The notes under the pieces are model-generated. The model was not told where the DNA came from. It searched no databases and saw nothing but the letters and a program-made list of their open reading frames with translations. A stretch of DNA of 64,000 nt from an uncultured Tolumonas sp. (GTDB lineage: Bacteria; Pseudomonadota; Gammaproteobacteria; Enterobacterales; Aeromonadaceae), in assembly GCF_963556105.2 (NCBI RefSeq), contig NZ_OY829944.1:1025001-1089000 (forward strand). The letters are read 5' to 3'. A program made the translations under genes and the position numbers. Shown one piece after another: positions 1 through 9,714 of the stretch. The stretch's first letter is position 1; each line of letters begins with the position of its first letter.

Positions 1-525
<525 letters not shown>

Positions 526-625
526 TACAACACCCAAGTGGTTTTAAGCTAAGAGCTTGTTTGATTGATTGAACGAACTAGATAAAGAAACGAATTTAGA
601 GTCAGCTTTCTGATTTAACCGAATA

Positions 626-742
626 TGCCTGGCGGCAATAGCGCGATGGAACCACCTGTACCCATGCCGAACACAGAAGTGAAACGTTGTAGCGCCGATG
701 GTAGTGTGGCATTCGCCATGTGAGAGTAGGACACTGCCAGGC
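626..742 (+). rRNA. rrf: 5S ribosomal RNA
   Basis: A complete 5S rRNA of about 117 nt. Its ends pair (TGCCTGGCGG at the 5' end with ACTGCCAGGC at the 3' end), and it contains the conserved internal stretch ccatgccgaacacagaagtg. It lies about 100 nt downstream of the 23S gene and 34 nt upstream of tRNA-Thr, as the distal part of the same rRNA operon. The boundaries come from terminal helix pairing and could be off by one or two bases. Confidence 0.97.
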
Positions 743-776
743 TCCTAAATTAGACGAAAGTCAGCCGGAAAAAAGT

Positions 777-852
777 GCTGATATGGCTCAGTTGGTAGAG
801 CGCACCCTTGGTAAGGGTGAGGTCCCCAGTTCGACTCTGGGTATCAGCACCA
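777..852 (+). tRNA. tRNA-Thr (anticodon GGT)
   Basis: A 76-nt cloverleaf. The acceptor stem is GCTGATA paired with TATCAGC, followed by an encoded ACCA end. The D arm is GCTC/GAGC, the anticodon stem CACCC/GGGTG with loop TTGGTAA puts GGT at 810-812, and the T arm contains GTTCGAC. Anticodon GGT reads threonine codons ACC and ACU. It is the distal tRNA of the rRNA operon, a position comparable to thrV after 5S in E. coli rrnD. Confidence 0.97.
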
Positions 853-863
853 TTAAATACGAA

Positions 864-890
864 GCCCTGCAGGTAACTGCAGGGCTTTTT
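864..890 (+). terminator. rho-independent terminator of the rRNA operon
   Basis: A perfect 9-bp GC-rich stem (GCCCTGCAG at 864-872 with CTGCAGGGC at 877-885) with a GTAA loop is followed by five T. It lies 12 nt after the tRNA-Thr CCA end, so it ends the rRNA operon transcript. Confidence 0.93.
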
Positions 891-962
891 GTTTATGCAA
901 TAATATCAGTGTGTTGGTATAATCATCCGATGATCTATGCTCTATCTCTATGGAAAGAAAGT

Positions 963-1403
963 ATGTTGCGGTTTGTCTTATTGATTATATGTAGTGTGAT
1001 TGTAGGCTGTAGCAGCCAGTCCACACAGCAGCAAACTAGCAATTCGAACGATTTGATTTCACCAAATACAGCGCTATATCTGCGTGGCGATATGACCAAC
1101 TGGGAAGCTCGGACAGAGTATCAGTTTCAACAGCGCGCATCGCATCTTTATACTGTGAAAGCTGATTTACCTGATGCGGGTAAGACATATCATTTTAAAT
1201 TCGCTGATGCACAGTGGCTGCCAGCTTTTAATTATGGCGCTGCCATTGATGATGCCGTTTTGACTTTGAATTCACCTGCCCCTATTCGCGCATACAGTTG
1301 TCTGGATGAATTGACATTTGTTCCTGAGCAGGCTGGAAAATATGAGTTTGTACTGGATTTGCGAGGCCGGAAACCAATCGCTTTTGTTCAACTGGCTCAA
1401 TAA
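963..1403 (+). CDS. small putative lipoprotein with a carbohydrate-binding-like fold
   Basis: 146 aa. The N-terminus MLRFVLLIICSVIVGC has a hydrophobic signal ending in a lipobox (V-I-V-G-C, Cys at about residue 16), so a lipoprotein is predicted. The mature part contains LYLRGDMTNW followed by short alternating strands, then YHFKFADAQW. This layout resembles the starch-binding or early-set beta-sandwich domains attached to pullulanases and GlgB-type enzymes; that link is inference. No catalytic domain is present. The ATG at 963 was chosen because it opens the signal peptide and follows a GGAAAG at 951-956; a longer reading frame running back into the 5S/tRNA genes is not credible. A TATAAT box at 918-923 may be its promoter. 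The gene ends at a strong terminator shared with the convergent Tim44-like gene. Confidence 0.75.
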   Translation: MLRFVLLIICSVIVGCSSQSTQQQTSNSNDLISPNTALYLRGDMTNWEARTEYQFQQRASHLYTVKADLPDAGKTYHFKFADAQWLPAFNYGAAIDDAVLTLNSPAPIRAYSCLDELTFVPEQAGKYEFVLDLRGRKPIAFVQLAQ

Positions 1404-1412
1404 CGAGAAATA

Positions 1413-1439
1413 AAAAAACGCGCAAGATGCGCGTTTTTT
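1413..1439. terminator. bidirectional terminator
   Basis: A 12-bp perfect stem (AAAAAACGCGCA with TGCGCGTTTTTT), loop AGA, with A-run and T-run flanks. It lies 9 nt after the lipoprotein stop codon and 17 nt after the end of the convergent Tim44-like gene, so it can serve both strands. Confidence 0.92.
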
Positions 1440-1456
1440 GCTTTTAGCGAATAGCA

Positions 1457-2317
1457 TTATTTATTTTCAATGCCCACGATCAACCATGGCGCATTGTTTA
1501 CAGATAGACTACGCTCCAGATGCCATATTTCGTGGATATCTTCTTCAATTCCTTCAACAGCATCGCGATAGCGGCCTTTGAATAATACACTTATCTGTGC
1601 ATTATCAACTTTACGTTCTGCCCGCACTAGCACTGCATTAAGATAAAGTACCTCGGTATGTTGATCACCTGCATAATTGGCTCGTTCTTGTTTGAGTTCG
1701 TTATACAATTCAGGTGTTACGTATTCTTGGATCTTAGAAAAATCGTTTACATTCCACGCTAATTGTAAGGCTCGATAGTGTTCACCGGCTCCTTTGATAA
1801 ATTCTGCGACATTAAATCCAGCAGGAAGATCAAAAGGAACCGTGTCTGAGGTTGAGGAAAATGCGCTATTATTTGTATATTCTGTCTTTTGAAACTCAGT
1901 TTCAGTATTATGCTTGACCTGATATGGTGTTGCATATACTGGTTGAGGTTCTGTTGATGTCGCTGCTTTTTTACTTTTAACAAAACGGAAGATCAAAAAA
2001 GCCACGCCGGCTAACATTAAAACATCAAAAATCTGTAAGCCATCAAAGGCACCACTGCCCATCAACCAAGCAAACAACCCTCCTGCCAGTAAACCACCGA
2101 GTAATCCACCCATTAATCCACTTTTATTCGGTTGAGTTTGCTTATTGAGAACCGGATTGACCGTATTCATTGGTTGGGTTGGTTGTGCTGGGGCGGTTTT
2201 ATAACTACGCCCAAAAGATTTACTACCACCAAATTTTCTTGCTTCAGCTTGCTCAGAAAAAAGAGCGATACTAAAAATCAGAGAAAAAATGGTAAGAATA
2301 GAAATAAACTTACGCAT
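1457..2317 (-). CDS. Tim44-like domain membrane protein
   Basis: 286 aa. An N-terminal signal sequence (MRKFISILTIFSLIFSIALFSEQAEA) is followed by a low-complexity Lys/Pro/Gln stretch. Next is a Gly/Leu-rich membrane segment (GGLLGGLLAGGLFAWLMG) plus a second hydrophobic helix (about residues 95-112). A C-terminal Tim44-like domain of roughly 130 residues follows, including AWNVNDFSKIQEYVTPELYNEL and EIWHLERS. Bacterial members of this family are inner-membrane proteins of unclear function; the mitochondrial relative anchors mtHsp70. The start at 2317 has an AAGGA Shine-Dalgarno and opens the signal peptide; the upstream in-frame extension looks non-coding. It is monocistronic, convergent with the lipoprotein gene, and downstream of ptsG on the same strand but separated from it by a terminator. 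Confidence 0.85.
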   Translation of the reverse strand: MRKFISILTIFSLIFSIALFSEQAEARKFGGSKSFGRSYKTAPAQPTQPMNTVNPVLNKQTQPNKSGLMGGLLGGLLAGGLFAWLMGSGAFDGLQIFDVLMLAGVAFLIFRFVKSKKAATSTEPQPVYATPYQVKHNTETEFQKTEYTNNSAFSSTSDTVPFDLPAGFNVAEFIKGAGEHYRALQLAWNVNDFSKIQEYVTPELYNELKQERANYAGDQHTEVLYLNAVLVRAERKVDNAQISVLFKGRYRDAVEGIEEDIHEIWHLERSLSVNNAPWLIVGIENK

Positions 2318-2445
2318 ATCGTTATCCTTGCTGGTTACATACACGTAACATCCTATCCTGAAGATCTGAACCGTCAATTCAATTAGTTTACTGACATAAT
2401 TCGGTATAACCGAGCTATTGGTGTAAATGATATGTTTTGTATAAA

Positions 2446-2478
2446 AGAAAACCCCTCATCATATAGCTGAGGGGTTTA
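2446..2478 (-). terminator. terminator of the first ptsG paralogue
   Basis: A stem AAACCCCTCA / TGAGGGGTTT with a short AT-rich loop lies about 27 nt beyond the stop codon of the minus-strand ptsG. On the minus strand it is followed by TTTTC. Confidence 0.88.
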
Positions 2479-2504
2479 AAGTTTGCTCTGACTTACTACT
2501 TGGA

Positions 2505-3956
2505 TTAGTTTGCTTTGATCCACTGATCCATATCAGTTTTCAAATTGTCTGATTTAGTACCAAAAATTGCTTGGACACCGGTACCAGCGATAACAACACC
2601 TGCTGCACCTAAAGATTTCAGCTTAGTTTGGTTCACATTTTCAGTGCTTTTTACACTGACGCGCAGACGAGTAATACAAGCATCCAAGTTGGTAATGTTA
2701 TCTTTACCACCGAAAGCATGCACTAATTCACCCGCCAATTCAGAACCTACTAATGCTGCGTTTTCTGAAGATTCCTCTTCACGACCTGGGGTTTTCAGAT
2801 CTAAGAATTTAATGACGGCACGGAATACGCTGTAATAAACGGCTGCATAACATAGACCGATCACAGGGAACATGATCAGGTTGCTACCTTTGTTACCCAA
2901 TACACTCAATACTAAAAAGTCGATCAAGCCATGTGAGAAGCTAGTACCTGCACTCATGTTCAGAGTGATACAGACAACAAAAGCCAGACCTGCTAATACG
3001 GCATGGATAGCGTAAAGCACTGGTGCTACGAACATGAATGAGAATTCAATTGGCTCAGTAATACCTGTCAGGAATGACGTCAACGCAGCGGAGATCATGA
3101 TACCGCCAACTTTAGCGCGATTTTCAGGTTTGGCACTGTGCCAAATTGCAATTGCTGCTGCTGGTAAGCCGTACATTTTAAATAGGAAACCACCTGCTAA
3201 TTTACCAGCAGTTGGGTCACCAGCAATGAAACGAGGGATGTCGCCGTGGAATACTTGGCCAGCCGCATTTGTGAATGAACCAACTTGCATTTGGAATGGT
3301 ACGTTCCAGATGTGATGCAGACCAAATGGTACTAATGCACGTTCAACAATACCGTAGATCCCGAAAGCTAGGGTTGGGTTTTGATAGGCAGCCCATTGAG
3401 AGAACACATCAATTGCATGTCCTACTGGTGGCCAAATAGAAGACAATACAACAGCGGCAATAATGACTGAAAAGCCAGTAATAATCGGAACGAAACGTTT
3501 ACCGGCAAAGAAGCCTAAGTATTCTGGTAACTGAATACGATAAAAGCGATTAAACATGAATGCAGCGATGGTGCCTGCGATAATACCACCCAAAACACCA
3601 GTGTTTGACATGTGTTCTACGGCAACTGCGTAGTCAGGTGCTGTAGGATCAAGACCGGCGATGAAGGGAGCTGCGACCGTCATGGTTTTGGTCAAAATTG
3701 CATAGCCAACGGTAGCTGCTAATGCTGCAACACCGTCGTTATTGGTGAAACCCAGCGCAACACCAATGGCAAAAATTAATGCCATATTACCAAAAACGGC
3801 ACCACCAGCTTGCGCCATTATTTGTGATACAACTGCTGGCAGCCAACTGAAGTTAGCAGAACCGACGCCAAGCAGGATACCTGCTACAGGCAATACGGAA
3901 ACTGGTAACATCAGCGATTTACCAATTTTTTGCAAATTTGCAAACGCGTTACTCAT
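2505..3956 (-). CDS. ptsG: PTS glucose-specific EIICB permease, paralogue 1
   Basis: 483 aa, close to the 477 aa of E. coli PtsG. The N-terminal EIIC domain (about residues 1-390, roughly ten membrane segments) carries the signatures [32 protein letters not shown] and ITEPIEF. A linker with TPGREEE leads to EIIB, whose phosphorylated cysteine is at about residue 427 in [13 protein letters not shown]. No EIIA domain is fused, so it would need a separate Crr. It takes up and phosphorylates glucose at the inner membrane. In the [12 protein letters not shown] loop and the NNDG motif it matches E. coli PtsG more closely than its neighbour does. It is transcribed alone, with its own terminator and a 459-bp upstream gap holding a GTAACCGGTTAC palindrome. 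Confidence 0.95.
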   Translation of the reverse strand: MSNAFANLQKIGKSLMLPVSVLPVAGILLGVGSANFSWLPAVVSQIMAQAGGAVFGNMALIFAIGVALGFTNNDGVAALAATVGYAILTKTMTVAAPFIAGLDPTAPDYAVAVEHMSNTGVLGGIIAGTIAAFMFNRFYRIQLPEYLGFFAGKRFVPIITGFSVIIAAVVLSSIWPPVGHAIDVFSQWAAYQNPTLAFGIYGIVERALVPFGLHHIWNVPFQMQVGSFTNAAGQVFHGDIPRFIAGDPTAGKLAGGFLFKMYGLPAAAIAIWHSAKPENRAKVGGIMISAALTSFLTGITEPIEFSFMFVAPVLYAIHAVLAGLAFVVCITLNMSAGTSFSHGLIDFLVLSVLGNKGSNLIMFPVIGLCYAAVYYSVFRAVIKFLDLKTPGREEESSENAALVGSELAGELVHAFGGKDNITNLDACITRLRVSVKSTENVNQTKLKSLGAAGVVIAGTGVQAIFGTKSDNLKTDMDQWIKAN

Positions 3957-4229
3957 AAAAACTCCTGATGAGTATATTGGACTAAAAAATCAGAATGCTG
4001 TTTTCTGCAGATTATTTTCAGCATGTATGGTTATTAAATGCAGAAATGGTTTCTACTAACACCATATTTATGTTGTAGATGAAGCAAAAAACGTAAATGA
4101 AAGTTTCAATACTGGAGCTGCAAAAGGCAAGAGACAGGATGTAAGGTATTATTAGTAAGCTATTTTATGGTTTCTTGCGGTTTCTTTTTATCTTTTCTTG
4201 TTACGTTTTACTTCTGAATGAAAATCAAT

Positions 4230-4241
4230 GTAACCGGTTAC
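4230..4241. promoter_or_regulatory. LacI/GalR-type operator-like palindrome
   Basis: GTAACCGGTTAC is a perfect dyad with the central CCGG typical of operators bound by LacI/GalR-family regulators. It lies about 274 bp upstream of ptsG paralogue 1, which is far for direct repression unless the leader is long. The role is inferred from the sequence pattern only. Confidence 0.35.
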
Positions 4242-4368
4242 TTTTTTGTTTTTTCTTCATGTGAAATTTAATAGAAATATATATGTTTGGTGGGATTTGA
4301 TTTGAAGATTAATAACAAAAAACTAACTTTAGTCTTATTGGATATTGAAATGATCTTTGATAATAAAA

Positions 4369-4389
4369 AACCCCTCCAGAGGAGGGGTT
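4369..4389 (-). terminator. terminator of the second ptsG paralogue
   Basis: A perfect 9-bp stem (AACCCCTCC with GGAGGGGTT), loop AGA, sits 27 nt beyond the minus-strand stop. On the minus strand it is followed by TTTTTATTATC. Confidence 0.93.
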
Positions 4390-4415
4390 AAAAGTGGTAC
4401 TAATTTTCTTATCAA

Positions 4416-5858
4416 TTAGTTTGCTTTGATCCAATGGTCCATATCAGTTTTCAGGTTGTCTGATTTGGTACCAAAGATAGCCTGAACACCTGAACCTGCT
4501 ACAACTACACCAGCAGCACCCAGTGATTTCAGTTTTGATTGGTCAACTTTAGCAACTTCTTTAACGCTAACACGCAGACGAGTAATACATGCATCCAGGT
4601 TAGTGATGTTGTCTTTACCGCCGAACGCGTGAACTAATTCGCCAGCCAGATCAGAACCAGTCAGAGTTGATTCTTCAGCAGATTCTTCTTCACGACCAGG
4701 AGTTTTCAGGTCCAGTGCTACGATAGCTACACGGAACACTGTGTAGTAGATAGCTGCGTAAATCAGACCGATAACTGGGAACATGATACCTTTAGTGGAT
4801 TGAGAGAACAGTACTAAGAAGTCAATCAAACCATGAGAGAAGGTGGTACCGTGTTTCATGCCCAACAGAATCATTACTACGAACGCAGAGCCAGCCAGTA
4901 ACGCATGGATTGCGTACAGTACTGGAGCAACGAACAAGAAAGCGAATTCGATTGGTTCAGTAATACCAGTCAGGAAAGAGGTCAGAGCTGCTGACACCAT
5001 GATACCACCGATTTTAGCGCGGTTTTCTGGTTTAGCAGTGTGCCACATAGCGATAGCAGCAGCTGGCAGACCGTACATTTTGAACATATAACCACCAGCC
5101 AGGTTACCCGCAGTTGGGTCACCAGCGATGTAACGAGCGATTTCACCGTGGAATACTTGGCCAGTTGCATTGGTGTATTCACCTACTTCGAAGAAGAACG
5201 GCGCGTTCCAAATGTGGTGCAGACCAAATGGGATCAGTGAACGTTCAACGATACCGTAGATACCGAATGCCAAAGCTGGATTCTGGTAAGCAGCCCAATG
5301 AGAGAATGCTTTGATAGCACCACCGATTGGAGGCCATACGAACGCCAGCACTACACCAGCAGCGATAGCTACGATACCAGTTGATAATGGAACGAAACGT
5401 TTACCAGCAAAGAAGCCCAGATATTCAGGCAATTGAATGCGGTAGAAACGGTTAAACATGTACGCAGCGATACCACCGGCGATAACACCACCCAGTACAC
5501 CTACGTTTGATACGTTTTCTGCCTGTGCTGCGAAATCAGCAGCAGTAGGATCCAGACCAGCCAACAGCGGAGCAACAACAGTTACTGTTTTGGTCAGGAT
5601 GAAATAACCGACAGCTGCGGCCAAACCGGCAACACCATCGTTCTTAGTGAAACCAAGTGCAACACCGATAGCGAACAGCAGCGCCATGTTACCGAAAACG
5701 GCACCACCAGCTTGTTCCATAACGGAAGACAGAGTGGCAGGCAGAACACTGAATTTAGCTGCACCGACGCCCAGCAGAATACCTGCTACAGGCAGTACGG
5801 ATACAGGCAGCATCAGCGCCTTACCGACTTGTTGAAGATTTCCGAACAAATTTTTCAT
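4416..5858 (-). CDS. ptsG: PTS glucose-family EIICB permease, paralogue 2
   Basis: 480 aa, same EIIC-EIIB architecture and nearly the same length as the adjacent paralogue. The EIIB phosphorylation site is [13 protein letters not shown] (Cys about 424), and the final 57 residues differ from paralogue 1 at few positions. Differences cluster in the EIIC loops: [19 protein letters not shown] replaces [19 protein letters not shown], and KNDG replaces NNDG. Codon use looks more biased to preferred codons than in paralogue 1, which suggests high expression. The pair arose by tandem duplication within the family. Substrate is probably glucose, but the changed loop leaves room for a different affinity or sugar. 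A separate terminator and a 448-bp upstream region indicate independent transcription. Confidence 0.92.
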   Translation of the reverse strand: MKNLFGNLQQVGKALMLPVSVLPVAGILLGVGAAKFSVLPATLSSVMEQAGGAVFGNMALLFAIGVALGFTKNDGVAGLAAAVGYFILTKTVTVVAPLLAGLDPTAADFAAQAENVSNVGVLGGVIAGGIAAYMFNRFYRIQLPEYLGFFAGKRFVPLSTGIVAIAAGVVLAFVWPPIGGAIKAFSHWAAYQNPALAFGIYGIVERSLIPFGLHHIWNAPFFFEVGEYTNATGQVFHGEIARYIAGDPTAGNLAGGYMFKMYGLPAAAIAMWHTAKPENRAKIGGIMVSAALTSFLTGITEPIEFAFLFVAPVLYAIHALLAGSAFVVMILLGMKHGTTFSHGLIDFLVLFSQSTKGIMFPVIGLIYAAIYYTVFRVAIVALDLKTPGREEESAEESTLTGSDLAGELVHAFGGKDNITNLDACITRLRVSVKEVAKVDQSKLKSLGAAGVVVAGSGVQAIFGTKSDNLKTDMDHWIKAN

Positions 5859-6306
5859 ATTAGTGAGCTCCTGAGGAGTGTGCGTCCTGTTAATTTATTG
5901 AATACACGGGTTTCAAATTAGTGAAAACCGCTTTTTATATTCTGTGTATTTCAACGAGGTTAATGATAGTGGAATTATTTAAATGAAGAAGGCAATAAAT
6001 ATAGAAACAGAATATGGATCACAAAGAAGATTGTTTCTTATTTGCTGTGTAAGAAACGTTCTAAAAATTTATGTAACTTACTATAAATAATATGTTTTTT
6101 CGTGTTTGTTTGTTTCTGATTATATTTAATTGTTGTTTAATATTTCTAATTGAAACTAAATGTAACATTGCAATAAAAGAATATTTGAGTGAAATTGGAA
6201 TGTCTGGGAGGGGCTTTGGCCTATAAACGAACATTGTGGCGCTTTTATTAAAATTAAAGCCTGACAAATAAAAGTTTTTCATCAGGCGTTAATTTCTAAT
6301 TATTGA
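5859..6306. other. intergenic region upstream of ptsG paralogue 2
   Basis: 448 bp, strongly AT-rich. It must contain the promoter of the second ptsG and the end of the ygfZ transcript. A weak hairpin (GCCTGA with TCAGGC, about 6259-6287) may terminate ygfZ. A possible 73-codon minus-strand frame at 6061-6282 has no Shine-Dalgarno, overlaps that hairpin and has AT-driven composition, so I do not call a gene here. Confidence 0.6.
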
Positions 6307-7224
6307 TTATTCGAGCGCATACGGCAGAGGATGTATAGACAGTGAAGATTCCTCATCATTTGCAATCCGAAATACGCTGTCTGCAGTGGTATCTGATGGT
6401 AAAACAATGCTGATCAGTAATTGCTCATTTTTTTGCCAGACATCAAGGATGGTGCCACTTGTGCGCCAATGTTCGCCTAATTGACGTTCGACCACACTAT
6501 CGGTCGACACAGGGTTACCAGCGGTACCTTGAAGAATAAAGAGGGCTCGGTTGTTGATACCTCGATACTTTGCGCGTGCCACAATTTCCTGTCCGGTATA
6601 ACATCCTTTCGTGAAGCTAATGGCCTGTAAAGCATGCAAATTGAGTGCTTGAGGAATGAACTCAGTTTGAGCGTTTTTATTCAGCTGAGGTAATCCATCT
6701 AAAATCTCCAGGCCCCACCAATCGCTATGAGGTTGTTCTGGTAATAAGAGGGGTAGGGGATGAGATTTGTGTGATAGTAATAACCAGCGATCTTGCTTGA
6801 TTTGGCATTTCACTAGTGAGGTATCAAGTTGTTCAAATGCGCTTATATGAGTGTTGATCCACTCGTCGGTGCTTGTGCCCGCCATGCCAATAATCTTAAA
6901 TTCATTGCTGACATCAGTGATGGTTAGCTTAGAAAATACGGCATATTTTTTCAGTTCAGCTAACTCGATTTCTGCCAGCTCTTTTTTATACATCAGCAGC
7001 AGATCTTGTTCTCTTTTGAATAATCTAAACGCTGCAAGTACTTTACCTTTTGGATTACAGTGGGCACCAAGACTGCTTTGCCCAGGTGTTAGCGCTGCAA
7101 CATCACAAGTAACCTGACCATTCAGATATTTGACAGCATCAGGACCTTCTAACCGGATCACTGTTACATCATCCAGATGATATACACTGGGCTTAGAAGG
7201 AAATAAAAGTCGTTCATTCATCAT
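6307..7224 (-). CDS. ygfZ: folate-binding tRNA-modification protein YgfZ
   Basis: 305 aa from the chosen start (315 if the ATG at 7254 is used; E. coli 326). The family signature KGCYTGQEIVARAKYRG is present near residue 215 with its conserved Cys, and the GcvT-like fold motif LNGQVTCDV lies near the N-terminus. YgfZ/IbaG-type GcvT-like proteins assist folate-dependent maintenance of certain Fe-S enzymes, including MiaB, which affects tRNA thiolation. The start at 7224 (or the adjacent ATG at 7221) was preferred because GGAAA lies just upstream, while the ATG at 7254 has no Shine-Dalgarno. It is divergent from sdhE-ygfX, the same neighbourhood as in E. coli. Confidence 0.93.
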   Translation of the reverse strand: MMNERLLFPSKPSVYHLDDVTVIRLEGPDAVKYLNGQVTCDVAALTPGQSSLGAHCNPKGKVLAAFRLFKREQDLLLMYKKELAEIELAELKKYAVFSKLTITDVSNEFKIIGMAGTSTDEWINTHISAFEQLDTSLVKCQIKQDRWLLLSHKSHPLPLLLPEQPHSDWWGLEILDGLPQLNKNAQTEFIPQALNLHALQAISFTKGCYTGQEIVARAKYRGINNRALFILQGTAGNPVSTDSVVERQLGEHWRTSGTILDVWQKNEQLLISIVLPSDTTADSVFRIANDEESSLSIHPLPYALE

Positions 7225-7316
7225 GGTTTTTTCCACATTGGGATGGTGATTCATGGTAAATAACGAGCTATTGTTTGTCAGCTTCTATTAGTAAGATTAT
7301 CAAAGGAAATCATGGC

Positions 7317-7574
7317 ATGAATGCTGAGTTATCTAAGTTACGTTGGGCTTGTCGTCGGGGCATGCTTGAGTTGGATTCGATGCTGGCTCCTTTTTTTGAG
7401 CACCATTACCTTGATCTCTCTGCGCCCTTGCAACAAGATTTCCAACGTTTGCTTGAGTGTTCAGATATGGAGTTATTTCGTTGTTTGTTACGGGCTGAAA
7501 CACCATCAGACACATCACTAGAATTGATCTTGGGAGTGATTCGTGAAAAACATCAGGCACGTTATTCGGGTTGA
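7317..7574 (+). CDS. sdhE: FAD assembly factor SdhE
   Basis: 85 aa. It carries the family motif RRGMLELD near residues 12-19, in which the RGxxE core is required for promoting covalent flavinylation of SdhA and FrdA. The ATG at 7317 follows AAAGGAAA by about 8 nt; an upstream in-frame start near 7275 lacks support. It overlaps ygfX by 32 bp in a different frame, as expected of the sdhE-ygfX operon. It was earlier described in E. coli as the antitoxin-like CptB, but flavinylation is the better-supported role. Confidence 0.94.
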   Translation: MNAELSKLRWACRRGMLELDSMLAPFFEHHYLDLSAPLQQDFQRLLECSDMELFRCLLRAETPSDTSLELILGVIREKHQARYSG

Positions 7575-7938
7575 ATCATCGCATCATCATCAACTTTTTT
7601 TGCTGATTGGTCATATCATCCTTGGCTGGTTAGCTTGGTCTTCATTACATGGCCATTTTTGGTTGTTGTTCTTTATTTTATGGGGCTGCACACTCTTCTG
7701 GTCGTTATATCAGGCAAGCCATCGGCAATTTGTTTTGGAAATGCGCGGCGATGAAGTGTTTTGGGATGGTAAATTTTATCACATGATACCCGCATCACGT
7801 GTTGGCTATGGGTTTATCTGGCTAGTTTTGCAAGGTGGGCAGGGCGAGAAACGGATCCATCTATGGTTATTTTCAGACAGTATGGATGAGGCTGAATACC
7901 GCCGGATTGCCCGGCGGATCAATATGCGAACTCAGTAA
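7543..7938 (+). CDS. ygfX: inner-membrane protein YgfX (CptA family)
   Basis: 131 aa. Two adjacent membrane helices (about residues 17-34 and 39-57) are followed by a cytoplasmic domain with [17 protein letters not shown] and [21 protein letters not shown]. In E. coli this protein (CptA) was reported to affect FtsZ and MreB polymerisation as a toxin paired with SdhE; the paired role remains disputed. It overlaps sdhE by 32 bp, so translation is probably coupled. Its 3' end overlaps the convergent nadB by 7 bp, with no room for a terminator. Confidence 0.9.
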   Translation: MKNIRHVIRVESSHHHQLFLLIGHIILGWLAWSSLHGHFWLLFFILWGCTLFWSLYQASHRQFVLEMRGDEVFWDGKFYHMIPASRVGYGFIWLVLQGGQGEKRIHLWLFSDSMDEAEYRRIARRINMRTQ

Positions 7939-9554
7939 TCACCAGGGATTAAAATAGTTGGAGTTGGATTATCCTGCTGTTCAGGGTAATCCAGATTGTA
8001 ATGCAAGCCTCTGGACTCTTTACGCGCCATCGCGGAGCGTACGATGAGTTCAGCGACTTGCAGTAGATTACGCAGTTCAAGCAGGTTATTGGAAACCCTG
8101 AAGTTCGAGTAGTACTCTTGTACTTCCTGCTTCAGCAAGTCAATACGGCGTTTCGCTCGTTCCAGTCGTTTGTTGGTGCGTACAATACCGACGTAATCCC
8201 ACATAAAGAGCCGTAATTCATGCCAGTTATGTTGGATCACTACCTCTTCATCGGAATTACCGACTTGGCTTTCATCCCATGCGGGTAATGACGGCGGCAT
8301 ACTACTCATGGGCAAACGAGCTTTGATATCGTCAGCTGCAGACTGAGCAAAAACAATACATTCCAGTATTGAATTCGAAGCCATGCGGTTAGCACCGTGC
8401 AACCCCGTGTATGACACTTCCCCTATTGCATAAAGACCAGGAATGTCAGTTTGACCAAACTTGTCACTCATCACTCCGCCACAGGTATAGTGGGCTGCGG
8501 GTACAACCGGTATTGGTTGTTTGGTGATATCAATACCTAGTTTCAGACAGCGTTCATAAATCGTCGGGAAATGTTTGCTAACAAATTCTGCCGGTTTATG
8601 GCTGATATCTAAAAACATGCAGTCAGCACCGAGGCGCTTCATTTCATAATCAATGGCTCGAGCGACAATATCGCGTGGTGCCAATTCTGCCCGCGAGTCA
8701 AAATCGGGCATGAAACGAGAACCATCTGGGCGTTTCAATAAAGCACCTTCACCACGTAACGCTTCGGTCAGCAGAAAATTGCGGTCATCTGGGTGGAAAA
8801 GTGTGGTTGGATGGAATTGATTAAATTCCATGTTGGCGACCCGACAGCCCGCTCGCCAGGCCATCGCAATTCCGTCGCCGGAGCTGACATCAGGATTAGA
8901 GGTATATTGATATACTTTTGATGCACCACCCGTAGCTAACGCTACAAAACGGGCTTTTACTGTTTCAACCTGTTCTTTGGTCCGATTCCAGATGTAGGCA
9001 CCCAGAATGCGATTACCCGGAATACCCAATTTACGAGTGGTGATCAGATCAACAGCATTAAAGCGTTCCATTAACTGAATATTTGGATGTTGGCGTACGC
9101 GATCAACCAGTGTGACTTCCACCGATTTTCCTGTGGAGTCGGCGGAATGGAAAATCCGTCGGTGACTGTGACCACCTTCGCGGGTTAAATGATAAGCTGG
9201 TTCACCATCCTCTGAGGTTGCTTCTTCTTTATCGAAGGGTACCCCTTGCTGAATTAACCAATCAATCGATTCTTTGGCATTTTCTGCGGTAAATTCAACA
9301 ATGGCTTTATCACATAAACCGGCACCCGCGATCAGCGTGTCATTCACGTGAGATTCGACGCTATCTGTCTCTTCTGCAACAGCAGCGATGCCTCCCTGGG
9401 CATAATAGGTAGCCCCTTCACTTAAGGGCCCTTTGCTCAATACCATCACTTTTGCATGATCTGCCAAGCGCAATGCTAAAGTGAGGCCTGCGGCACCACT
9501 GCCAATGATCAAAACATCGCAGGAGTATTCAACATTCTGTTTCATAAGTATCAT
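7932..9554 (-). CDS. nadB: L-aspartate oxidase
   Basis: 540 aa, the usual length. The N-terminal FAD-binding motif is [17 protein letters not shown]. The succinate dehydrogenase/fumarate reductase family signatures follow: [15 protein letters not shown], the [12 protein letters not shown] region and the active-site region [13 protein letters not shown]. The C-terminal helical domain carries [14 protein letters not shown]. It oxidises aspartate to iminoaspartate as the first step of NAD synthesis and can use fumarate as acceptor, which suits a fermentative organism. An alternative ATG at 9545 gives 537 aa; both starts have imperfect Shine-Dalgarno spacing. It is divergent from rpoE, as in E. 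coli. Confidence 0.96.
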   Translation of the reverse strand: MILMKQNVEYSCDVLIIGSGAAGLTLALRLADHAKVMVLSKGPLSEGATYYAQGGIAAVAEETDSVESHVNDTLIAGAGLCDKAIVEFTAENAKESIDWLIQQGVPFDKEEATSEDGEPAYHLTREGGHSHRRIFHSADSTGKSVEVTLVDRVRQHPNIQLMERFNAVDLITTRKLGIPGNRILGAYIWNRTKEQVETVKARFVALATGGASKVYQYTSNPDVSSGDGIAMAWRAGCRVANMEFNQFHPTTLFHPDDRNFLLTEALRGEGALLKRPDGSRFMPDFDSRAELAPRDIVARAIDYEMKRLGADCMFLDISHKPAEFVSKHFPTIYERCLKLGIDITKQPIPVVPAAHYTCGGVMSDKFGQTDIPGLYAIGEVSYTGLHGANRMASNSILECIVFAQSAADDIKARLPMSSMPPSLPAWDESQVGNSDEEVVIQHNWHELRLFMWDYVGIVRTNKRLERAKRRIDLLKQEVQEYYSNFRVSNNLLELRNLLQVAELIVRSAMARKESRGLHYNLDYPEQQDNPTPTILIPGDY

Positions 9555-9633
9555 TGGCCTTGATGAGGAAAGCTTTATACTAGCCCAACTGATGGTCAGG
9601 TACAGCCCGGATCACGTTTTTTTGCCGAGAATA

Positions 9634-9660
9634 GAACTTTTCTCCAAAAATACTGTCTGA
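9634..9660 (+). promoter_or_regulatory. sigma-E-type promoter of the rpoE operon
   Basis: GAACTT at 9634-9639 and TCTGA at 9656-9660 are separated by 16 bp. This matches the RpoE consensus, and it lies about 55 bp upstream of the rpoE start codon. It implies autoactivation of rpoE-rseABC, as known in E. coli. Confidence 0.88.
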
Positions 9661-9714
9661 ATAAGAGTGCTACTTCGGGCCGATAGTGAAAATTTGGAGG
9701 AAATCGGCGTCGAT

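Larger units (their letters stand above)
3957..4415. other. intergenic region between the two ptsG paralogues
   Basis: 459 bp, AT-rich, no credible gene. It contains the terminator of paralogue 2 (4369-4389), the promoter region of paralogue 1 and a perfect 12-bp palindrome at 4230-4241. No clear CRP or Mlc operator could be assigned by eye. Confidence 0.7.

Noticed and set aside
720-962. Upstream extension of the lipoprotein gene into the 5S/tRNA region
   Set aside because: The open frame overlaps 5S rRNA, tRNA-Thr and a terminator, so the ATG at 963 with a signal peptide is the real start.
6061-6282. 73-codon minus-strand frame upstream of ptsG paralogue 2
   Set aside because: AT-rich composition, no Shine-Dalgarno, overlaps a hairpin, and no recognisable protein features.
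7317-7938. sdhE-ygfX as a toxin-antitoxin system
   Set aside because: The pair is a conserved housekeeping operon; SdhE is a flavinylation factor, and a toxin-antitoxin role is disputed.
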